Shown: positions 24,407 through 36,400 of the stretch, one piece after another
Layout of the letters: the number at the start of each line of letters is the position of its first letter
Numbering within the stretch: the stretch's first letter is position 1
Origin: Mactromeris polynyma
Taxonomy: Eukaryota; Mollusca; Bivalvia; Venerida; Mactridae
Direction of reading: 5' to 3'
Length of the DNA stretch: 64,000 nt
NCBI GenBank assembly: GCA_032209605.1
Contig: JASFXZ010000040.1
Location: 372,001 to 436,000, forward strand
Position numbers and translations under genes: made by a program
The notes under the pieces: generated by a model
The model's input: the letters and a program-made list of their open reading frames with translations, nothing else
Told to the model about the DNA's origin: nothing
Database searches by the model: none

Positions 24407-26036
24407 ATGAGAAGGATTTGTACAAAGGTGAAATTATTTTCTTTTACCTAAATATTATTCAACTCGATACATTACTCTGTTTGCACTGTCTTTTATACTT
24501 CGTTACATTGTTTTATACATAATTTCGGTGGTTTAAAAATGGCGCTTATATATTGATCGAAATATGCAAATACTTAACATAGGATATTACACTTTTTTAA
24601 AAATCTCTTAGTTTGTGTACTTCTATTACAAGTTATGCGTCATGGAGTGAATACGTTCAATGACTTAGCAAATCAATTGATGTATTAAAATACAATCTCA
24701 AACATTTGTATCACTAAATGTAATGGATTATGCATGAACACAGCATTTATTAGGTATACTTGTAGAAAGAAAGTAAATTACCGATTTATAGAATATAATA
24801 CATGGCAACTTCACAAATTAAGGTAGATAACCATTTCCTATTCGAGCGCTTAATTCAAAACACAGTTCTCCCCCTTTCAGTAATGAAATATTTTTGCTTT
24901 AACGATAATCATAGTTATAAGTACTTCTTGAAGTTCATGTACAATGATTTCCCCCAATGTCTTTGTTTTGTGTCGCAACCCTGAAGACTTGGGGCCTTAT
25001 TCACAATTCTAAGTATTAGACTTGTGCGGTATGAAACAGAGTATGTCAATCATTTTTATCAAGTTTGGTTAAAAAAAAGGTAAACAATAGTAAACGAATA
25101 AAAATATAATATCCAATGTATTGCATCTTACAGGCAGAATTAGAGCGCGAACTGGAAGAAGCAGGTGACCGTCTTGTTGCTGTAGATTTTACAGCAGACT
25201 GGTGTACGAAGAACGAGGAAGTAGTAAGCAAGATACATGCTGCTATGTCACAACCGGAATTTTCGGAAGTCGTATTCTTACAAGTCGACGTGGATGACAA
25301 CGAAGTAAGAATTTGATTATTTTAATGTAGTTTCCGTATTTCAACCTTCACGAGAGTGCATCTGTTAAAAATGTAAGCAGGTCTCTTAACAGGATCATAT
25401 CAGATAAACTGATTCAGAAAGTATAAAAAATAATATTCGAGCATCAATATCTGTCAATGAATTGCACGAGAGAGTCCAAGATGAGTTTAACATTTAAATT
25501 GTTACTTTCTAAACGGTTGATGGTCAACAACAATGTATTGCTGCATATACATCACAAAACTTACTTACCTTGTACTCGCTATTAATACATTACACGACGG
25601 AAGCAGGCATTATCAGAAACATTGTACATGTATTTGCAGGACACACCTCCATTTTGTCAAGTCGACTTTTTGCCAACAGTACAGTTTTACAGATATAAGC
25701 AAAAGGTGAGTAAACTTGGAAAACATGATACGGGCAATGCCGTGTACGAATTAGTGGCAATTGAATAATAAAGTTTTAAAAATTGATATGTTATCAAGTA
25801 TTCATTAGAATCACATTTTCTGTTTTCTACCTGGTATCTATTAAAATATAGACCTATCTTCACATTATTGTACATGTGTAGCTTTGGTTACATTCTAGTA
25901 TCAATATTTTTTTATATTCTTGCTAACATATTCTTTTAAACCTTTATTGTTGACCAACCCTATGTCCTTTCAGGTAACAGAGATCTACGAAAATAACATG
26001 GACAATTTGAATGCTGTTTTAAGACTACATCGTTAA
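24407..26036 (+). CDS. Thioredoxin-like protein, copy 2, atypical active site WCTKN
   Basis: The four exons are 24407-24427, 25134-25304, 25640-25705 and 25974-26036. The structure matches copy 1, with all phases 0 and 106 aa. It differs from copy 1 by one amino acid (Leu for Phe at residue 10, AELEREL against AEFEREL). By eye there are eight nucleotide differences over the coding exons, seven of them silent. The introns differ by many substitutions and indels. That ratio indicates both copies have stayed under purifying selection since duplication, despite the lost second cysteine (C-T-K-N in place of C-G-P-C). cis-Pro76 and the DFTADWC strand are kept. An AATAAA lies at 26106-26111. Confidence 0.85.
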
Positions 26037-26451
26037 AACATTATATGAAACTATGACATTTTTCCCTATGCTGTGTAAATCACTATCATTGTTAAGATAG
26101 TTTACAATAAAGGATATCAATTCAAGTCCCTATGAAAGCAAAATATTCCATGTATCGATGGCAGCACCATACCATTGCATTGTTAAGTGATTATTATGAA
26201 TATTTAATAAATTATACTATATTTTCGTGAGCTCCTTGTCCTGATTTTTACCTTGCTTTAAGAAGCATTCTGCTTATACGTGTTCGTTTGGTTTATACTA
26301 TAATCTGGTACTCATATTGCAGTTTACATTTCGCAGCATTTGTTTACAATCCATGTAGTCTACTTCACATACTATACAAGAAAAACATGTAACTAAAGCA
26401 TTACACTCCATTTTAGTACATGTAGTATCAAACACGTAAACAAAAAATATG

Positions 26452-26786
26452 AATCTGTTTACAGACCCAGTTCCAACTTAATATTTAAAATTACATTCTT
26501 TGAATCTTTTACATAAATTCTCATTAAGTTTCTAAATAATTATCTCAGACTATCATGACACTCCAACTTTATCACAGGAACACATTTTCTTTTCTGATCC
26601 ATACGTACGTAAAAAATAAGCTTAGAATAAGCACTACTTTTATCTAAATATTTATTTCATACAGTTAACGCATCACTTCTTTTTGCTATAATTTGTCGAC
26701 ATGTAAAAGATTCAAAGAATGCAATTTTAAACATTATTATCATTGCTTTATACAGAGAAGTTGGAACTGGGTCTATAAACAGATTA
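26452..26786. mobile_element. MITE with ~60 bp inverted ends
   Basis: The left end reads AATCTGTTTACAGACCCAGT and continues into ACATTCTTTGAATCTTTTAC. The right end (26703-26786) is its reverse complement with a few mismatches and an insert. The element is about 335 bp with no coding capacity. It lies in the ~940 bp of sequence present in duplication copy 2 but not copy 1. A target duplication could not be fixed with confidence. Confidence 0.7.
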
Positions 26787-27491
26787 ACTACTGTAATTGA
26801 ATTTTACTTGATTGGTCCACTAAAGTGTCATGGTCACTAAACATGCAACCTAGTCAATAATCAAATAACAACCTCTAATTATAGGTACATGGTGACTAGA
26901 GTTCAACTGTTTATGTGTGTTCAATAAGTAATGTTAAAATCGCTAGTTCTGTCATGTGATTGAAGGAATCGAGTTACGCGGGATTTTATTGTTTACATCA
27001 CGTGAGAACTATTTTCAACTTTCTAAAAATAAACTTTCCATAGACTGGTTTCAAATATTTTATCAGTCAAAATAGACCTTGACGATTTGAAATCGTGCAC
27101 CACATGAGGGAATTAATTAAAAGATTTAAAAAATAAATAAAATAAAACAAGGTTACTAATACTTTTTCTGTAAAACTTTATTGTCAGTGGGTAAAATTAT
27201 CTTGAATCGAATAATCTTGGGAAAAAAATAAGTCACGTGCCCCTCCAGTCTCCACGTACAAAAAAAATTCCATTCCAGACAGTACGCCAGTGCGGCGACA
27301 ATTATAGTATATTATTCTACACATCTTACGCTTAACAGTTCATACCGTAAAGTTAACACGTCGTGAAAGTGGAAGACAACATTCATCAAACGGAACTTTC
27401 TACTTCAGTTATGTTTTAACGGTGGTTTTTACCACAATTTGATTGTGAAATAAACGCGTTCGTATCGATACATGTGTGCTATAAATATTAA

Positions 27492-30400
27492 ATGATAAAG
27501 GAATTTAAAAGAAATACAGTAATGTTTCAGCGTAAGCTTATACTACCTATAAGACTGGTAGTGATTCTGCTTATGTTGCTGTTTTTCTATTGTGTAATAA
27601 ATGTTTGCTTCGAATATGTCGCTGGAGGAAGAAGAAAGGACATGAAAGTGGAGTTTCGCCATATGGGCGCTTCAGCTAAAATAAAGGATGGAACTGGATT
27701 AAGTCCAATGGAAACTGTACTCGAGGAAGCCCACAAAGTGAGTTCGTTTAACAGAACAGTTTTAGTGACGTTGATGAATGACGCTTTTATGCCATTTGCA
27801 TTTAGTTGGTTGTGTAACACACAGTCAATGAATATTCACGAAAGTGTCTTGGTTGTAACAACAAGTGACACGGCAATGATAAAACTGAAAACTGCTTGGC
27901 CTAACTTACATGTCGTTTCTATAAATGTTGGTATAGCACCAGACAAACAAAATTACAGTACAGCGGAGTATGTGAGAATAATGATTCGTCGATCTGAACT
28001 GTTTCTAGCTCTTATTGAAACAGACTATGAAGTTATGCTCTTTGAATTTGATTATGTATGGTTCGAAAATCCGGTGCCAAAACTTCAACAAATGAATGAT
28101 GTAGATATGCTGGTCAATCCTGTTTCTAACACAAATAATAAAGTTGTTAATGGTGGATGCATTTATCTCTTCCCAACGAAGAGGACAAAATCCCTTTGGA
28201 AAGAGTTAACGCATAGATTGGATGATTTAGGCAAACAGATACACAATAAATCAGCTGGAGCATCAGTTTCTGAGGCGAAAAACGACCAGACTTTTTTGTC
28301 AAGATTGGTGTCTTCAAGGTAAATATTTTTCGTAATTTTAGTTCTAGTTTATTCTCAAATACTGTGAATACTCGCAATGTTTCATTTTTACCCCTGTCTC
28401 TGAGGTTCACATGTGTGAAGAGAGTCCACTGATAATTCTATATAAATTTGAACACCGTGGCCACCGTCCACGTCGCATATACGGTAACTGCGCCTTTAAT
28501 ACGGTAAATTGTACCATCCATTTCCGGTATTTCCTGAAGATTTTGTAAACAAGTGTGGTTAGAACATCTGTGTATTTTTATTGAACTTTACATGTCCAAA
28601 CACATAAGGCAGGTTAAGTTTAATGCTGTAATATTGTTTATTATTTCAGGTAAATTATTAAGACAAAGCAATCATGGTATTTTGTTTTATTAAAATGTGT
28701 TCTGTCATCGGCATGCAGTTAAATACACGGAAGTAGTTATACCAATGATAGATATATGCACCGGTGACTGAATAAAACATAATAAGTGATATTTTTGGTG
28801 TGTTTAATTTTAAGGCAGAACTTCACACACAGATTGTTGATAACTATACAGAAAAAATAGACAGCATATATGAATGATTAAGCAAATATATTACAAGGAT
28901 GAAAAGAGGAGCAACAAAAATAACAAGTATCACCGTGACTACCGTCTACGGAAAAGTTCGGTATTTACGGCATGTAATACAGAAAACAAACGATGGGGTA
29001 TATTCCGAAAACATGTTTAATTGTAATAAAATTAATAATATATTTATATAAAATATTATATTGCAGATAGATATATTAATTGCAAAAGGCAATATTGGCC
29101 ATGAGCGTACATGCACATATTAACATAGTTATGAATAAATAATTTCGATCAATGTAACTAATGAGAATATTATTAATGCGCACACATAACCAAACAAACA
29201 AAATGTTGCAATATATTTCACTAAATGTGTATTAGTTAAGAGAGGGTAATCAAGTTTCTTTACATATGAAGTACGGAGAAAAGTGTGGTTTTCTTGTTTG
29301 TTTTGTCTCCTTGTCTTAGTTACATTAAGGATACAACTGAGTAAGTACATGTATGACATCAAACATATAGTTAAACAGGTAATGCGCCATGCAGCATGTT
29401 ACTTTCATCGACACTAATCAATAGTATCTCTTTTTTCCAAACTTTTCGTCACCGTATTTCCAAAATATGCTAAGTCAATTATTTTGTCAATATAGAGTTT
29501 CACATATGAATGGAAAGCTCTCGAATAGCTCTATCAAATAGTAGCTAGTTAAAACAGTCTATCTTAAATAGAATGCTAGATAACATATATGTTCTATCTG
29601 CTGTTTTTCGATTCATTTAAATTCCATAATGTTCTATCTGCTTAACCAAAGACATGTACCGGATGACGTCACATGACACTGTTTTTTTTATTGTAAATGT
29701 TTTTTGGAAGACAATTTTTGAAGATAAACTATCACCTGTTGTATCGAAACATGTAATTATTTTAAATGTATACATATCTCTTACAATTTAACAGTACATG
29801 TATATTCTTAATCATAAGACTAAATATGTTTTCAAAAAAACAAGGTGAGGTATTATTACGGACAATCCTAATTCGGATAAGTTAAGTGAAGCCAGTTCTA
29901 GTTCTAGTGTCTTCCCTTTCAGATATAATTACATGATATTTACATACTTAAAGTATATTTATGGATGTAGCTGTTGATATGTAACGCATATTAAGTGCAC
30001 ACTTATAATCTTACAGAACAATGTGTTTTCCAACACAGCATCCTGCGTTCTCGATTGTAGATTTCTGAACTTTATTTTACTTTTACATAAAGTGTTTCTA
30101 TCCTTTATAATTTAAATAGTATCATATGACGTACACGGACATATTGAGTAAACTAAAATCGACTTTGAAATTTAATTGAAATTTTTTTTTTTCATTTTAA
30201 TTTTCGGCCTAATATGGCAAACTTTCAAATACGAAGAGTCGGTAAATACGATATCACAGTAAACAAAAATTATAAACTGATATTATTGGGTAGTTCATAG
30301 TGATTTTAAACTTTAACTAAAATGATAATTTTTGGTATATCAGGCAACGTATAGAATAACCATAGTACGGGAAATACTGCTTTAAATAATCGACTGGAAT

Positions 30401-33400
30401 ACGCAAACTATCGCACATTGCCGGTTACACACATTATCCATCTCCAAAACAAAAGCCTTACCCACATTTGCATATATACTGATTGAATTGCAGTGCGTGC
30501 AGTGCAGTGTAGTATATATGCAAATGTGGGTACAATGCAATGCAATGCAATGCAATGCATTTTCGCAGATTTTGGGATCGACGTAGCGAAGTAGATATAT
30601 TTTGCCAAGTGAATTTGGAGGCGTTTTGACTTTGAAGACATGTTATTATAATATTTTTCAAGAGTTGGCCACTGGCAATAATATCGACTGAAATTACGCT
30701 ATAATCATAGTGCTGAAATAAAGGAGACGTTGTCTTTTATTAACGACGAGCTCAAGTTGTGTAAAGATCAGTGTCACCCGGTGATACTTCCCTGTAAAAT
30801 GTACAGTAATTCTGAATAAGTTGTATTTTGTAATTCAGATATGCAAATGTAACAACAAGACCATTGCCTCTCGATAAATATGCTGACGGAAAGTGGTATT
30901 CAGCTTCAGTCGAACACAGACAACAGTGGAAACCAATTATGATCAGCAATAATTGGGTGATAGGTAACTTAGAACATAATATTATTTTACTTTGTCATAT
31001 TGTCACACGTTCATATTGTCGTGTGAAATAAGTAGTAATACTTATTTAATATGTATTTTCAAGTTAATGATTGCCTAAGGTAATTTGTATATAAATATGT
31101 ATTGATTTTATATAATATTAAGAAATAAGAAATGCAATAAGACCGATGTCATCAACATCAATTTGCGCGGAAACGCGAATCCGTATCCGTTTTTTATATT
31201 CGCATCCAAACTTCGGAAGGAGAATATCCATTGCTACGTATTGTCGTATTTACACGTGAGCAAATTTGCTTCCTTTTCAAATGATTTCTTCTTGTAGATG
31301 TCCGCAAATGATCCGCATCCGTGAAAAAGGATGCGCATCGGACAGATGCAATCCGTTCCGTACTATTTTCTATTTAGACAAATATCTGAACATGCGGAAG
31401 GGTCGTCAAGTTGGTTACTTATTCCCTATTCCCTATTCGTTACTTATTCCCTATTCCCTATTCGTTACCTATTCGTTACTTATTCCCTATTCCCTATTCG
31501 TTACTTATTCCCTATTCGTTACCTGTTCGTTACCTATTCGCTTTTTCTACATTGCATCTTTTAAATAATTTCTTTTCATGTCCCTGGTGTTAGCTCGAGG
31601 TTTGTAGAGTTGAATAAACCTTGTTAGCGCACATGTACCAGTTTCTGCGGTCGACTGATACCCTGTTACCTATTCGTTACATATTCGTTCCCTATACGTT
31701 CCCTATTCGCTTTTTCTACATTGACCCTTTTGAATGATTTCTTTTCAGGTCTCTGGTGTTAGTTCGAGGTTTGTAGAGTTGAAAAAACCTTGTTAGCGCA
31801 TATGTACCAGTTTATGCGTTTGACTGATACCCTGTTACCTATTCGCCTTTTCTACATTGCATCTTTTAAATAATTTCTTTTCATGTCCCTGGTGTTAGCT
31901 CGAGGTTTGTAGAGTTGAAAAAACATTGTTAGCGCACATGTACCAGTTTCTGCGCTCGACTGATACCCTGTTACCTATTCGTTACCTATTCGTTCCCTTT
32001 TCGTTCCCTATTCGCTTTTTCGACATTGACCCTTTTGAATGATTTCTTTTCAGGTCTTTGGTGTTAGTTCTAGGTTTGTAGAGTTGAAAAAACCTTGTTA
32101 GTGCATATGTACCAATTCTGCGCTCGACTGATACCCTGTTACCTATTCATTACCTATTCGTTCCCTATTCGTTCCCTATTCGCTTTTTCTTCATTGACCC
32201 TTTGAATTATTTCATTTCTACTATTTTCTTGTCTCTGGTGTTAGTTATGAGTTCGAAGAGGTGAAATTACCCTGTCGTTTGTATATCATTTGTCAAAATG
32301 CATCATATTCTTTAAAAGGAGCAAACGGGTTTTTTTTAACGGAGATACTGCCACTTTAATTATGTTTATATTTCATTTTTATCAATTACCCTTATCAATT
32401 CATTTCATGATTCGTAATACGATTCCAACAGAGACATATGTCTCTGATTCCAAGTACTGTTCTGTTAATCAATTAAGACTTGTCTACACATGTTTTGTTT
32501 TTCCTTGTTATTGTGACGAATATGTTTGGGACGAATATATATGATAAAGTACAAAGTCATTAGTTTCAGTCCCCTTCATTTTACATGTATATGAACCTTT
32601 TAACCAGTTATAAAAACGGAGAAACGGAGAAATGAGAACAACGGAAAAAAAGTAGAGTAACAAATTGGTCATTAATTGCTTCACTTGAACTTTTGTTTAC
32701 AAAAAAACATGATGGTTTTCATGAACTAAAAGAATGTAGCTTCAATTGAGGCAACCGAGGCAGCTGCCTCGGCAATGCTCTGTAAAAATAAAGCAAAAAA
32801 AAGGGAAAAAGGGCAACAAACGAGAAAAAAAGAAAGACAAATACTTCATTCTTATATTTCTAAAAGTTCCACCTCGTGAAGCAGGCTTTTGCTAGTTTTA
32901 TGCGTCCTCATCGTGAAAAGCTATACAAATATTATGCTTAACTAATTTGCTTTTCACAATTATTGGTTATAAATCCCTTTTGTTTGGGTATTTTTTTATT
33001 CAAGCTCGTCTTTAAATAATTACAGGGTCAAGACTCTTGACTCAGTATTACTTGACAGAATATTCTTTATATCCGACAAGCAGTCAGGAAAGTTAGCAAA
33101 GGACCAGGTACTATAAGGGGTGTTTTTGGCCCCAAATCAGATGTTTATGAAACTATTGTCAAATGAAAGACATAAACTCACTGTGTATGATTTGAACTTT
33201 TTTATTTCATTTTCTTTCTTTTTTGTTGCCATAGCAACCATTTCTTCTTATTACTAAATAATGCAAAAATCAGTGTTTTACATAAAATTAAGCATATATA
33301 TTGAGAACAAAATGTTTTATTGTTACACTGACTTAAAAATGAAATAAAAAAGTTCAAATCATACACAGTGAGTTTATGTCTTTCATTTGACAATAGTTTC

Positions 33401-36400
33401 ATAAACATCTGATTTGGCGCCAAAACACCCCTTTTAGTACCTGGGCCCGTATTCAATATACATCTTAAGTTGAAAATTTATCTTAAATCCTAAGATTTCC
33501 ATTAAATTTAAGATTTTTCTTGCATTTCTTCCTTAGATTTCAAGAAAAATCTTAAGTGGTATTCACAAAGCATATTATCTTAAGATATTGTTTATTTTTC
33601 TCCTTAACTGTAAGGTACCTCTTAGCAGTCTTAACTTTTATCTTAAATATAAGGAAAATGCTAGTATTTTCGATATCTACAATCTGCTGCTTGTATTTTG
33701 TTTAAAAGAAGTTCCAGCATATACAATGACTGTTATTTTATCGTTCTACGTATATTTCCATTGATGCCCTAGTATAACATTTGTCAGGGGCGACTATTCT
33801 TGCTCGATCTACCTGATAAACGCTTGTCAGTATTTACGAAGCGGGGTTGGAAGATTGATTTTGTGACTAAAATGCTTATTTCATTGTAATAAATTAAATA
33901 TTTCTCAATGAATGTGATTGAAATGGTATGACATACATGTTTTGATCGGAATAGACTTTCACTGTTTGGAGACGATCATTCAACAACGACCAATGGATAT
34001 CATATTTCCACGAAATTGTCTGGCATTACTGGGGGGGGGGATACATTAATAAGTATATATTGTTATCTTATAAAGATATTGCTAAGCCTAATTTTAAACT
34101 GTTACGACATGAAATTGATGACTTTATATATCAAGACAGATTAATTATGAACTCTTATAAACCATTAGAATTACTGTGGTTATGACTGTAAGCAGCATTT
34201 CACATTTCTTTAATAATAGTCTGCATCATTAACATCACCAGCTGAATGACATCCTCAATGATATTTGACTTACAATTAAGTATTAAATCCTCAATCAATT
34301 AGATCTTCAAGATCGTGAAAATTCATCCTTCTGAGCATAGAATACCACTCAATATACTGTTTCTTAAGCTGTGTAGTGGAGTGTGACGAAACGGTAGAGC
34401 ACCTTGCGAGAGTTGGGGTGGGGTCGAACCCAACACTGGGTGCACATCCACCTGCATTTATATGAAGGTAGCAAAAGTGTAGTGACGTAAGTGGGAGGAG
34501 AGCATCGGTGTGGGATGATACAGCCAACTGGTTACTACTGTTTGTAGAGCGTCATGCAGGGGTAGAGGGGGGTGGCGTGAGTTCGAACACCTCATCAAGC
34601 GCCACACCACTACAGTACTTTCATATTTCAGTTCGAACCTCTTATGACCAGCCCCTGTTTATTCGCATCTTAGTCATCAGACATGAAATAGCAAACCTCC
34701 TCTTTAATAAATAGGCTTTTAGTGGGTAGGCATATACGCCGACATATCTAACTGAATACTGTTCAGTGTTCTGTTACATTGTACCAGTACTTTTAAGCAG
34801 CTATCCACCGAAGTTTGCTCGTCTTCCTCTGAGAAGTTTGTTTGCCTACTGACAACAGATGGATAGGCGGTTATATTTTTGTTTCTCAACAGACGACTGA
34901 GAGACGACGTGAGATACGTCTAGTTTGACATCCCCAAGAAGAGCGTGTACTGATTTACTGTGCGCACGAACATTCTTATTCGTAAGATCGCAGTCATACA
35001 TATATACGGACACATTTTGATAAAACGATCGTAAGTATTTTCGTAAGAAAATTCTTACGAACATTTCGTATCGTACGAACGCTCGTTCGTACGAATATTG
35101 ATAAAACGGGTCCAACTCAAGACCAAAATTGAATGTTGATATGCGTGTCACAGGCACACTCATGTCCAACTTTCTGGCTCATCGCAAGATTCACCAGATC
35201 TGATCGATATTGGCTCCATGCTATAACCGATTATATATACGCCACTTTAACGCCTCATAATCATTATCGCGACTTAATTAGCCAGCATGATGAAATTGCC
35301 AAGGGCTGTAGCATTTATCTTGATGTATCAGTATGTATGTAGTTGTGTATATTTTGCTTTCGAATATTACATGTATCATAATATATTTGCAAACAAAACT
35401 GTATCTGTTTTCTTCAGTATACGTTTTAATCAATAATATATATTGACATTTTAGTACTCAGTACGTGTAATAACGCACGATATGGGATCTTTATATTTTC
35501 ATTGACTGACTTTTAGGATACAAGAAATTAACAACACGATATTATGACTGATAAATAAAAGTATTTGGAAGTAATGACAAGTTATCTTTACACCTTTGAT
35601 GTAAGTCAATTACTTAACACAAATGTGTGAAAATACACATGGATGACAAACAGTTGGTTGAAATGTATCACATTTCACACCTTGTATTGAGACATAATTT
35701 TTCAATAGAAAAATAATGAAATTGGTAAATGTAAATAAAATATTATTTTATGTTATATTGGAATGTTAAGTACTAATACTATAATTCACGTACTATTATA
35801 CATATCTTTCACATAAAATATAATCAAGAAGTTTAAGTTAAATCATGAAGAATAGGAATTGTAATACATTTTTTTCACAAATAAATTACCATACATTCAA
35901 GTGCTATCGTCATGTTGGGGGAAAACAAAATTAGTCTTTAAGCAAACAACATTATATGAACAGAACAGAACAGACATTTTATTAATACTTGTACAATGTA
36001 AATCGTCCACAACACATACATGTTTTTATACATTTTGTCAACGTGAAAGTTACTTACTAAGTGTTATTGAACAACAATAAAAATACATCGGAATAAGTCA
36101 TATATTACACAATTTAGTTTGAAATAAATCGTCGGAGGTTGAACTAAGCATTTATCTTTCAACAGTTAATAAAGTATTCAGTATTATATGAGATGTTAAT
36201 CCAATTATGACAACGAAGATGTTCAATTGCCTGTAAAAACAAATATCATCTATATAGTAATAAGTGACATGTACTTAAAACCGCATAACATTAAATGTTC
36301 GTAGCTTTAAATTCGACACGCTAGATGCATATAGGAGGTGATATTTCAAATCTAATTGATATGTGTATAATTATAAGTATGTGTTTAATCGACCACATGG

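Larger units (their letters stand above)
23620..27330 (+). repeat. Segmental duplication, copy 2 (thioredoxin-like gene block)
   Basis: This block is collinear with 5909-8575. It is longer because of about 320 bp of extra sequence at 23682-23995 and about 940 bp at 26360-27300. After the second insert, homology resumes at ATTATAGTATATTATTCTAC (27303), which matches copy 1 at about 8538. The second insert contains a MITE. Homology outside exons is high but broken by many small indels. Confidence 0.8.

Noticed and set aside
31266..31593. Three overlapping open frames with YSLFVT/YSLFPIRY repeats (also minus strand 39108-39305)
   Set aside because: They are translations of the CTATTCGTTAC subrepeats at the foldback termini.
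34390..34430. Functional tRNA gene
   Set aside because: B-box-like GGTCGAACCC is present, but no cloverleaf with paired acceptor and anticodon stems could be drawn. At most a SINE remnant.
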